Below are positions 35,399 to 42,884 of a stretch of 64,000 nucleotides of DNA, one piece after another. The stretch is from assembly GCF_022346995.1 (NCBI RefSeq), contig NZ_JAKRNM010000003.1, forward strand, positions 248,001-312,000. Direction: 5' to 3'. A model generated the notes under the pieces. It saw nothing but the letters and a program-made list of their open reading frames with translations, was not told the origin of the DNA and searched no databases. This stretch comes from Paenibacillus sp. ACRRY (GTDB lineage: Bacteria > Bacillota > Bacilli > Paenibacillales > Paenibacillaceae). The translations under genes and the position numbers were made by a program. Within the stretch, counting starts at the first letter, position 1. Each line of letters starts with the position of its first letter.

Positions 35399-36169
35399 TT
35401 ATTCAAACTTCCAACAGGACAAGCTTAGATTGCCGTATTGATATGCTTTGAATAACAGAGATGCCCTCTTGGTCTGATCACCAGCTCCCATGGCCAGCAG
35501 CAGGGGAACAAAATGCTCTGGTGTAGGGACTGCTGCACGAGCGGATGGTGCCACCTTGTCATAAGCGAAGAGGGCTTCCGTATCCCACTGGACAAGCTTG
35601 TCCTCCAGCCATTGGTCGAATTCCATGGCCCAGGAGTCCACACCGTTACTTTCCCAGTTTAGCTGGCGCAAATTGTGGACTGTGCCGCCGCTGCCAATCA
35701 CAAGGATATCCTGTTCGCGAAGTGCAGCAAGTGCTTGACCGATCTGATATTGCTGCTCATTCGTCAAGTAGCGATTCACGGAAAGTGCAATGACCGGGAT
35801 ATCTGCATTCGGGTAGAGCAAGCGAAGAACAACCCAGGCACCGTGATCCAGCCCGCGCACGGAATCAGCCTCAGCGGGAATGCCGGCTTCCTCAAGCAGA
35901 CGAAGAACATCTGCCGTTGTCTCTGCGTGCCCTTGAGCCGGATATTTGATCTGATACAGCTCCGGCTGGAAACCGCCAAAGTCATAGATCGTCTCATATT
36001 GAGCCGTAGAGGATACAAGTTGAGTTGCGGACTCCCAATGTGCGGAGAATAAGACGATGGCTCGCGGTTTGGGCAGATCCTGTCCGAGTTTTTGCAGGAA
36101 TTCGGTATATACATTTTCCTCCAGTGCAAGTGAAGGCGCACCATGTGCGATAAAGAAGGATGGCATCAT
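35399..36169 (-). CDS. Class III extradiol dioxygenase (DODA/YgiD type)
   Basis: A 256-residue LigB-like ring-cleaving dioxygenase. The N-terminal FFIAHGAPSLAL supplies one metal His and FSAHWE a second. GLDHGAWVVLRLLYP is the conserved catalytic block, and SGGTVHNL supplies the last His. It opens catechol-type rings (4,5-DOPA in the best-known members) using Zn or Fe. The start ATG overlaps the stop of the upstream hydrolase (TAATG), so the two are translationally coupled and probably act on one aromatic or ester substrate. Confidence 0.9.
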   Translation of the reverse strand: MMPSFFIAHGAPSLALEENVYTEFLQKLGQDLPKPRAIVLFSAHWESATQLVSSTAQYETIYDFGGFQPELYQIKYPAQGHAETTADVLRLLEEAGIPAEADSVRGLDHGAWVVLRLLYPNADIPVIALSVNRYLTNEQQYQIGQALAALREQDILVIGSGGTVHNLRQLNWESNGVDSWAMEFDQWLEDKLVQWDTEALFAYDKVAPSARAAVPTPEHFVPLLLAMGAGDQTKRASLLFKAYQYGNLSLSCWKFE

Positions 36170-36843
36170 TATGCATTCAGTCCTTTCGTATGGTCGGCAG
36201 CCAGTTCAGCATCGCTGCGAAGCCATAGTTGGAATTGATCATGAAGCTCTGCAGTGACGTGATGTCCACCAGAATAAGGAACGTAAGTTACATTGCTGAG
36301 GTGTCTACGGAAATAAGCGGTATTGTCTTCACCCAGTTGCAGGGGGAACATGTGATCCTGATCTCCATGGGAGATAAATACGGATAACGATGTTCCAGGC
36401 TCTATTGGATATTCGTCTTTTACGAATTGCGGAATGTATCCGCTCATGGCTACGATTCCTTTAATAGCATCGCCCATGATCAAGGAGAGCGTCATTGCCA
36501 TAATGGCACCCTGACTGAATCCCGCAATATAACGTCGAGTCGGGTCAATGGCATATTCAGAGGACAAATCTCCGATCAGCTGCTGCAAGCCCTGAACCGA
36601 GGTATCAAACAGCTCACGAACAGGATTACCAATGCTTTTAATTTGAAAATAGGCATAACCGCTGCCCTGAACAAGAGGTCCCCGAACAGCTACAATAATA
36701 AAATCGGATTCCATCGGTTCCATTAGACGAAGCATGTCCTGCTCATCCGAACCCATGCCATGTAGGGCAAAAATAACGGGATATTGCTGATCTGTATTGT
36801 AGTCCGAAGGCAATCGAACTTCATAAGTAAATGATGTATTCAT
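36169..36843 (-). CDS. Alpha/beta hydrolase, phospholipase/carboxylesterase family
   Basis: A 224-residue esterase from the ATG at 36843 (AGGCGGTGA upstream). FALHGMGSDEQDM is the oxyanion-hole region, GFSQGAIMAM holds the nucleophile Ser, and the terminal GGHHVTAE carries the catalytic His. The Asp is in ISHGDQDHMFP. The family includes YtpA/EstB-like carboxylesterases. It is the first gene of a two-gene operon with the extradiol dioxygenase. An ester of a phenolic compound would make sense of the pair, but that is inference. Confidence 0.88.
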   Translation of the reverse strand: MNTSFTYEVRLPSDYNTDQQYPVIFALHGMGSDEQDMLRLMEPMESDFIIVAVRGPLVQGSGYAYFQIKSIGNPVRELFDTSVQGLQQLIGDLSSEYAIDPTRRYIAGFSQGAIMAMTLSLIMGDAIKGIVAMSGYIPQFVKDEYPIEPGTSLSVFISHGDQDHMFPLQLGEDNTAYFRRHLSNVTYVPYSGGHHVTAELHDQFQLWLRSDAELAADHTKGLNA

Positions 36844-37056
36844 TGGAATCACCGCCTGAAATAAGTTAATCGCATAATAGTTCACTAATATGAAATAAAT
36901 ATTCTTATTAATGAACAAAATTTATCATGGATCCATTGTAGGGTCAATATTTTTTTTGTATTATGAAAATATGTTACGTATTAGAAATCTCTAATTAAAT
37001 ACCAAAATAACGTTGCTGATTGTGATGTTCATATTAACCCCGAGGATGTGATCAGG

Positions 37057-37428
37057 ATGCTGCAAGGGATCGTGCCTATTTTGAGAATATTTGATGAGGA
37101 TAAGGCTAAGGAATTCTATGTTGACTATCTGGGATTTGGCGTGGATTGGGAGCATCGATTTGAAGAGGGGATGCCCTTATATATGCAGATATCGCTCGAT
37201 TCCATTGTTCTTCATCTGTCCGAGCATCACGGCGATTGTACGCCGGGAGCCGCGCTGCGAATAGAGACGGAGGATCTGGGTGCACTCTGTGGCAGGCTTA
37301 ATCAGAAAAAATATAAACAGTCCAGGCCGGGAATTACGGATACGCCTTGGGGATTAAGGGAAATGACTGTGACAGATCCGTTTGGCAACCGGATCATTTA
37401 TTATGAGTCTCCCCGTGCGACAGATTGA
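37057..37428 (+). CDS. Glyoxalase/bleomycin-resistance superfamily protein
   Basis: A 123-residue VOC-fold protein from the ATG at 37057; a GTG at 37048 is an alternative, since GAGGAT lies nearer to it. The pattern is VPILRIFDEDKAKEFYVDYLGF at the start (split in two strands), VLHLSEHHGDC in the middle and a terminal DPFGNRIIYYE. The closest type is the bleomycin-binding (Ble) subgroup, which sequesters the drug rather than cleaving it; the true ligand is unknown. It lies 31 bp upstream of a cupin-type regulator gene on the same strand and is likely co-transcribed with it. Confidence 0.85.
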   Translation: MLQGIVPILRIFDEDKAKEFYVDYLGFGVDWEHRFEEGMPLYMQISLDSIVLHLSEHHGDCTPGAALRIETEDLGALCGRLNQKKYKQSRPGITDTPWGLREMTVTDPFGNRIIYYESPRATD

Positions 37429-37459
37429 GGTTTTAGCAAGAGAAAGGTAGGAAAGCATT

Positions 37460-38008
37460 ATGGATATCGGTTTGGCCATTCGCACGATTCGGAAGCAGAA
37501 ACAGATTACAATCATGCAAATGTGCGAGGGGACGGGGTTGTCAAAAGGGTTCATAAGCAACGTCGAAAATAACAAAACATCCCCTTCCATTGCTACACTT
37601 GAAAGTATCGCGGATTATCTGGAGGTTCCCCTGCCATACCTGCTGCTTACGCCAGAGCAGCGGATGAATGTAGTACGCAAGGATGAGCGGGAGGAAACGA
37701 CTGCGGGGAGCGGGTCGATCAAGGTACAGCATCTGACGGCAAAAGGGGCCATGCGCATGTCGATTGTAGAACTGCCGCCTGGTGCTTCCACAGGGGTTAA
37801 CAAGCATGCCGGTGAAGAGAGTCACCTTGTCCTCCAGGGCAGGATTCGTGCAGCACAGTGTGAGGACGTTGAGATATTGGAAGTTGGGGATTCGTTTAGC
37901 TGGAATGCCATCGTTCCTCATGAGGTAACGAATATTGGAGATGAGACAGCAGTCGTGTTAATCGCGGTGTCCAAAGAGCTGGATCTGGACCGTTTGTGGG
38001 ATAAGTAA
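37460..38008 (+). CDS. XRE-family regulator with C-terminal cupin domain
   Basis: A 182-residue regulator: helix-turn-helix at about residues 5-60 (TGLSKGFISNVENNKTSPS) and a cupin sensing domain at about 95-175 (VNKHAGEESHLVLQGRI, then DSFSWNAIVPHEVTN). Such proteins commonly control small detoxification or amine-related operons and sense a small ligand in the cupin barrel. AAAGGTAGG precedes the ATG. It follows the glyoxalase-like gene and ends at a shared terminator. Confidence 0.9.
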   Translation: MDIGLAIRTIRKQKQITIMQMCEGTGLSKGFISNVENNKTSPSIATLESIADYLEVPLPYLLLTPEQRMNVVRKDEREETTAGSGSIKVQHLTAKGAMRMSIVELPPGASTGVNKHAGEESHLVLQGRIRAAQCEDVEILEVGDSFSWNAIVPHEVTNIGDETAVVLIAVSKELDLDRLWDK

Positions 38009-38035
38009 AGCCGTGCAGCACCACTTTGGCAAATG

Positions 38036-38066
38036 AAAAAAACACCGCCAGGAGGTTTCCGGGCGG
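38036..38066. terminator. Terminator between convergent XRE and SDR genes
   Basis: CCGCC and GG pair with CC and GGCGG, each arm with one extra base; a seven-T run follows on the minus strand, so it chiefly serves the SDR gene. Confidence 0.7.
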
Positions 38067-38084
38067 CCAGATTCATTTCTGCTG

Positions 38085-38804
38085 TTACTGCGGATTGGTT
38101 GTCCAGATTCCAGCAGCTTTGACAAATACACGATCGGAGAGCTTAAGTGTTGCCAGGGCAAGCTCAGCTACATCTTCCGCTTGCATCATGCGATCCTCGT
38201 CTCCGATTTTTAATCCGGCATTGGTAGCAAGCTCTGTATTGACTGTGCTTGGTGTCAGTGCCGTTACACGAATGTTGGATTTACGTACTTCCTGCATCAG
38301 GGATTCGGTCATGCCAAGCAGTGCGAACTTGGATGCACAGTATGCTGAACCTGAAGCAAATCCACGTTCACCTGCTGTAGAAGCAATGTTGATAATACTG
38401 CCACTGCTTTCCTTAATCATGCTCGGCAGGACGGCACGAGTCACATAGTATGTACCCATAACGTTAACATGCAGGATACGCTCCCATTCTTCAGGCTCCA
38501 TGTCGAGCAAGGTGCCGAAGCTGGCAATACCTGCATTATTGATGAGGATGTCAACCGCACCAAGCTCCATTTCTATTGCTGCTACTGCTGCTTCAGCCTG
38601 TGTACGATCGGAAATGTCAGCTACAGCACTTGTGACTTTAATGCCATATGCCTCGCTTAACGTTAGCTGCAGAGCCTCCAGATCGGAAGCAGTACGTGCG
38701 ATCAAACCGAGATGTACACCTTCCTTGGCGAGTGCTTCGGCAATGGCGCGGCCGATACCTTTACCGGCTCCTGTAATGACAGCCGTTTTATTTTTAAGTT
38801 CCAT
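38085..38804 (-). CDS. Short-chain dehydrogenase/reductase (FabG-like)
   Basis: A 239-residue SDR. The cofactor motif is TGAGKGIGRA (residues 11-20), the structural block NNAG (about 91-94), the catalytic Ser is in INIASTAGE and the Tyr-Lys pair in YCASK (about 155-159). The residues after the second strand (ARTASD) favour NADP(H). It resembles 3-ketoacyl-ACP reductases and the B. subtilis YmfI/YxbG group. The physiological substrate is open, and no fatty-acid genes are adjacent. AAGGAGGA precedes the ATG. Confidence 0.92.
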   Translation of the reverse strand: MELKNKTAVITGAGKGIGRAIAEALAKEGVHLGLIARTASDLEALQLTLSEAYGIKVTSAVADISDRTQAEAAVAAIEMELGAVDILINNAGIASFGTLLDMEPEEWERILHVNVMGTYYVTRAVLPSMIKESSGSIINIASTAGERGFASGSAYCASKFALLGMTESLMQEVRKSNIRVTALTPSTVNTELATNAGLKIGDEDRMMQAEDVAELALATLKLSDRVFVKAAGIWTTNPQ

Positions 38805-38882
38805 GTGGGTAATTCCTCCTTATAAGTTGGAATGGCAGTTGATTATACTATATTACCCACAGTTCTGATATTTGCTTCATCA

Positions 38883-39782
38883 CTACTTGATGATACGGAT
38901 GCTGCCAGAGGTGGTACGGGCCTTGATGATTTCCTTGCTAGTCATTGGAGATTCCGGTACATTTACATCTCCAGAAGTGGCACGAGCGTCGTAGACTCCT
39001 TCAAAATCGGGTGCAGCTTGAATAAAGACGTCACCTGATTGTCCCGATACATCCACAGGTGCAGAATGGGTCTGTTCGATATGAACACTGCCAGAAGTGA
39101 AGCGGATATTGGCAGATCCGTTTAGCTGTGTGATTTCTACATCTCCTGATGTTATTTCGCTGTTCACATTACCTGCTACCTGATCTGCAGTGAAACTTCC
39201 GGAGGTTTGATTGATAGTCATATCGCCTTCGACAGCTGAAGCCTTAATGTCCCCTGAAGTGAGATCCAGATCAATACGCGTGGCCGATATGTCTTCCAGA
39301 CGAATGGATCCCGAGGTATTGTTGAGCTCAAGCAGATTGGCATGTAAGCCGGCCAACTTCCAGTCGCTTGAGGATGAATCGAGTTTAACTTCATCTAATT
39401 GGTGACCTTCAGGCAGGGCTACGGTGATTTTGGAATCCCGATCACTCCAATACAGGGTGAAAAACTGTATTCGCTCACGTTGTGTCTGAGCCAGCTTGAA
39501 CGTGCCGCCAGATAACGTGGCCTGTTCGAAACTTTGGATGACAACCGGGTCCCACTTACCGTCTACCTCAATATAACCATTGGAATCCGGGCTGACCACG
39601 AATTCGATATCTGCGCTAAAATTGGCATCCATAATTACGTTTTGCAACTCATCGTTCTTGAAATCCCACCGCTTGGAGTAAGCTTCCCGATCATCTCCGA
39701 ACTGGATCCCATATATGGACGTTCCGAGCAAACCTATCCCTATACATATGACTGCCAAAGCCAACCACTTTTTTGTACTCAT
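38883..39782 (-). CDS. DUF4097 beta-repeat surface protein
   Basis: A 299-residue protein. One N-terminal membrane helix (about residues 5-22) is followed by an outer domain built of short repeats of about 20 residues with recurring TSGS/TSGD turns, predicted to form a right-handed beta-helix (DUF4097). Such proteins occur with HAAS/DUF1700 proteins and PadR regulators in Firmicutes and are thought to act in envelope stress. The start overlaps the end of the HAAS gene by 4 bp (ATGA), making the three-gene unit translationally coupled. GGAGAC precedes the ATG. Confidence 0.88.
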   Translation of the reverse strand: MSTKKWLALAVICIGIGLLGTSIYGIQFGDDREAYSKRWDFKNDELQNVIMDANFSADIEFVVSPDSNGYIEVDGKWDPVVIQSFEQATLSGGTFKLAQTQRERIQFFTLYWSDRDSKITVALPEGHQLDEVKLDSSSSDWKLAGLHANLLELNNTSGSIRLEDISATRIDLDLTSGDIKASAVEGDMTINQTSGSFTADQVAGNVNSEITSGDVEITQLNGSANIRFTSGSVHIEQTHSAPVDVSGQSGDVFIQAAPDFEGVYDARATSGDVNVPESPMTSKEIIKARTTSGSIRIIK

Positions 39783-40372
39783 GCGGAAACGTCTCCTTTC
39801 ATCGTCTTACTGTTCCATCTAATGTATTGTAGCGTGACGGCCTTGAAGCCCTTGAATACCCACTTCGCGGCCATGAAGAACAGAATTCCAACACCAAATG
39901 CCCCGATAGCCACGAACAGCTCTGCCTTATCAAATTGACTGAGGAACAGGAAGTCCACCGCAGCTGCGACCGGGGCCAATACCAGCAAGGACATACTGGC
40001 AATGGCGAGCCATAGCGACCAGAGGGTTAACCCAAGAGGGATCCCAAGGATGAGGTTCAGAAAGATCAGGCCAATACCTGTAAAAAAGTTGCGAGCTGCC
40101 CGGTTGCTGTTCTTCGGCGACCGCATTTCACCATAAGTCGGAGCGTAGAAGGGATCGGAACCCGGCGTGTTCACGTCATAGCGGTCACCGAGTGCTTCCC
40201 GTGCAATCTCTTCCGGACGGCCCAATTCGCGGGCAATCTCCTCTTCAGTTCTTCCTTCCTGGAGCCCGAGCTCGAAGTGCTGATCATAGTCTGCGAGCAG
40301 CTCCGCCCGTTCCTGTGGCTCCATCGGCCGCAGATGAATTTCCATGGCCTGCATAAATTGTTGTCTATTCAT
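39779..40372 (-). CDS. DUF1700/HAAS-domain membrane protein
   Basis: A 197-residue protein starting at the ATG at 40372, inside the end of the padR gene. The N-terminal 65 residues are the HAAS helical domain (MEIHLRPMEPQERAELLADYDQHF, then the ARELGRPEEIAREALG turn). About four membrane helices follow from residue 85. HAAS domains are paired with PadR regulators and often serve as their signal-transducing partner at the membrane. It is coupled to both neighbours by overlaps of 8 and 4 bp. Confidence 0.88.
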   Translation of the reverse strand: MNRQQFMQAMEIHLRPMEPQERAELLADYDQHFELGLQEGRTEEEIARELGRPEEIAREALGDRYDVNTPGSDPFYAPTYGEMRSPKNSNRAARNFFTGIGLIFLNLILGIPLGLTLWSLWLAIASMSLLVLAPVAAAVDFLFLSQFDKAELFVAIGAFGVGILFFMAAKWVFKGFKAVTLQYIRWNSKTMKGDVSA

Positions 40373-40694
40373 TATGGGTTCCTTCCTCAATCAGATTTGC
40401 GACATTGCGCACAAATTCATTCCATTCCGTAGTTAGTGCCTGCATGTAGTCACGACCTGTATCCGACAGCTTGTAATATTTACGGGGCGGTCCCTCGCTT
40501 GATTCCTGTAAATAGGTGGTGCAGTACCCGTCTTGAACAAGTCTGCGGAGTAATGGGTACAGTGCACCCTCGGCAACTTCAATATGTTTGGAAACCGCCT
40601 GAGCCAGTTCGTAGCCATACCGATCCTGGCGGTTAATCAGCACCAGGACGCATAGCTCCAGCACTCCCTTTTTGAACTGGATATTCACGTTCAC
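40365..40694 (-). CDS. PadR-family transcriptional regulator
   Basis: A 109-residue PadR-type winged-helix protein with a GTG start; TAAGGAGGA lies 8 nt upstream. The LVLINRQDRYGYELAQ and GALYPLLRRLVQDGY blocks are typical, with the wing in GPPRKYYKLSDTGR. It is the first gene of the padR-HAAS-DUF4097 unit, which it probably autoregulates. PadR proteins of this short subfamily respond to cell-envelope drugs or phenolics. The 190 bp upstream are AT-rich; I saw no clear operator there. Confidence 0.92.
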   Translation of the reverse strand: MNVNIQFKKGVLELCVLVLINRQDRYGYELAQAVSKHIEVAEGALYPLLRRLVQDGYCTTYLQESSEGPPRKYYKLSDTGRDYMQALTTEWNEFVRNVANLIEEGTHNE

Positions 40695-40884
40695 ACAGGT
40701 TCCTCCTTAATCCTTCTTCAATCACTAGTGTGTATTGATCAGTAGTTGTGAAATCATAATAGCATTCAGTACTGTATATTGCAAGGTAGTGATTTAAAAA
40801 TAGTTCCGTATCATGGGTGTACTCAAGAAAAGACACCCGATGTTGGTGTAAACCTCGATTGACTTCCCATAAGAACAGCATACG

Positions 40885-40933
40885 CAAAACCCGGGTAGGA
40901 TGCCTCCGTCCGAAGACGGAATCCTACCCGGGT
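40885..40933 (-). terminator. Very strong terminator of the Rieske-FAD gene
   Basis: ACCCGGGTAGGAT and TCCGTC arms form a 19-bp stem with a 3-nt bulge and a CGAA tetraloop; TTTT follows on the minus strand. Confidence 0.85.
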
Positions 40934-40955
40934 CTGTAAACCGAATCTACCTTGT

Positions 40956-42500
40956 TTATTCTGTAGCTTCAAGCACTTTGAGATCTTTGACAGCCGGTCC
41001 TTCAATGACTTTGCCGGCAAAGTCGAAGCGGGAACCGTGGCAAGGGCAATCCCACGAGCGTTCGCCTTCATTCCATTCGACTTCGCAACCCAGATGCGTA
41101 CAGGTTGTATCGACCAAAAACAGTTTGCCACTGGTATCCTTATAGGCACCAGCGCGTTTACCGTTATGTCGGACAACGGAACCTTCGTCATTGCCGATCT
41201 CGCTGACGTCCTTGTGAACGATGCCTACTTTTCCAGAGATCAACTCTTTCGCTACATTCGCGTTTTCGATAATAAAGTTTTTTACACCTGGATCTGTCTT
41301 GAATCTGGCTGGATCGAAGACAGCGGCATGGGGATTGTCACGACCGGTGATACGATCTGCCAGGATGTGTCCGGCCATCGTTCCAGTGGTCATGCCCCAT
41401 TTGGCGAACCCGGTAGCGACATAAACTCGTTCATGTCTCCCGGTAATCGGTCCAATATAAGGCACCTTATCAATGGATATCAGATCCTGGGCGGACCAGC
41501 GGAACGGAATGCTGCGGATGCCGTACGTTTCTTCTGCGAAGCGTTCGAGGCGTTCATAGTGACCATAAGTGCAGATTCCTTGTCCGGTTTTATGGTTTTC
41601 CCCGCCGAAGAGGATGAGTTCCTTTCCTTCGTGGAGCACCTTGCGAAGGGAACGGGATGGCTCATCATCCGAGATATACATGCCGCCAGCATAAGGCTTT
41701 TGAGGTTCTACTGCAACCGCATAAGAACGCTCGGCGTGCAGCCTTGTGAAATAAAAGCCTGGGTCATACACAGGAAAGTGGGAGGCTACAACAACATGTT
41801 CTGCTGTCACGGATGGACCATTACCATAAGTCCGTACATGAAGTGAAGCATCTTCTTCCACGTCGGTGACTGTCGTATGCTCATAGATTTGCACTCCCTG
41901 CTTAACGGCAGAGTCAAGCAAGTGGTGTAAATAAGCGAGCGGATCAAAGCGTGCTTGACCTGGCATCTTAATGCCTGCTCTAGACGGAACATGGATAGGG
42001 AGCGGATCGACCCACTGACCTGGTATGTTCAATTTGCCGTAAGCGGTGAGCTCAATCTCCAGCTTTTTCAGATTATCTTCGGATTGAATATACACATAGG
42101 CATCTTCCTCCGCCCACTGGCAATCGATCTGTTTCTCTTTCACGAGATTGCGCATCCAGTTGGCAGCCTCAGCATTGCCTTCATAATACATGCGTGCCTG
42201 TTCTTGTCCGAAATGGTGAAGCAGTTCATCGAAAATTACCCCATGCTGAGCAGAAACCTTGGCTGTTGTATGTCCAGTTGTACCATCCAGTACTTTCCCG
42301 GCTTCAAGCACCACAACACGCATCCCAGTTTGGGCAAGCAAATAGGCTGTTGTGATTCCTGCAATCCCTGCACCAATAATGGCTACATCTGCAGTGATAT
42401 CTTCAGTAAGCTTCGGATAGGCATCAAATTCGTGAGTAGCCCTCCAGATCGATTCCGGTATGGGGGGTAGGCCCGCCGGGGGCTGTTGATTGTTGCTCAT
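40956..42500 (-). CDS. FAD-dependent oxidoreductase with C-terminal Rieske domain
   Basis: A 514-residue two-domain protein. The DAO-type FAD-binding domain opens with ADVAIIGAGIAGITTAYLLA (about residues 37-56) and shows DGTTGHTTAKVSAQHG. The last 90 residues are a Rieske [2Fe-2S] domain with CTHLGC and CPCHGS ligand pairs (Cys-His each). The fusion (YhfW-like) is common in Bacillus relatives and is thought to oxidise an amine or amino acid, passing electrons through the cluster; the substrate is unknown. It is divergent from the GH3 gene. Confidence 0.92.
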   Translation of the reverse strand: MSNNQQPPAGLPPIPESIWRATHEFDAYPKLTEDITADVAIIGAGIAGITTAYLLAQTGMRVVVLEAGKVLDGTTGHTTAKVSAQHGVIFDELLHHFGQEQARMYYEGNAEAANWMRNLVKEKQIDCQWAEEDAYVYIQSEDNLKKLEIELTAYGKLNIPGQWVDPLPIHVPSRAGIKMPGQARFDPLAYLHHLLDSAVKQGVQIYEHTTVTDVEEDASLHVRTYGNGPSVTAEHVVVASHFPVYDPGFYFTRLHAERSYAVAVEPQKPYAGGMYISDDEPSRSLRKVLHEGKELILFGGENHKTGQGICTYGHYERLERFAEETYGIRSIPFRWSAQDLISIDKVPYIGPITGRHERVYVATGFAKWGMTTGTMAGHILADRITGRDNPHAAVFDPARFKTDPGVKNFIIENANVAKELISGKVGIVHKDVSEIGNDEGSVVRHNGKRAGAYKDTSGKLFLVDTTCTHLGCEVEWNEGERSWDCPCHGSRFDFAGKVIEGPAVKDLKVLEATE

Positions 42501-42884
42501 TCGGTTGTCCTCCTTGATCTTTCTTCAGGTCATAATTAAATGGTTCGTATCCCAGGCAAGCGCGAAGGGGATGTACTCCTATCCATGATTGCCACACTAT
42601 GTACGAATAAAACGAGGTGGCAGAGACTTTACAAATCATTGTTCACATTTTCCTGGGGAGGACCCCTGTTTTTTTTGCCAGACATGCATTATGATAGATT
42701 TATCGAAACCGTTTTAGTAAATGTAATAAGATAACGTGTACAGATGTGAAAATGCTGATTTAACAGTGTTTCCAACTATATAAAACGAGTCAAATATTTA
42801 TTGAAGTGCACAATGTTCATTACATTTAATGTATTCGCTATCATTACCCAATAACGATCTGAAGTGCAAAGGAGATTCCAACCC
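42501..42884. other. 384-bp divergent intergenic region
   Basis: It lies between the Rieske-FAD gene and the GH3 gene. A GGGG-AGGA-CCCC mini-hairpin followed by eight T at about 42655-42676 might stop a short transcript. The rest is AT-rich, and I could not pick a convincing promoter or operator for the glycosidase. Confidence 0.4.

Noticed and set aside
40695..40884. PadR operator or small gene upstream of padR
   Set aside because: Only a short CACTAGTG palindrome is seen, with no ATGT-N8-ACAT type site and no ORF with a ribosome site.
42704..42722. Catabolite-response (cre) site ahead of the GH3 gene
   Set aside because: CGAAACCGTTTTAG breaks the conserved central RCG and the outer TG/CA positions of cre.
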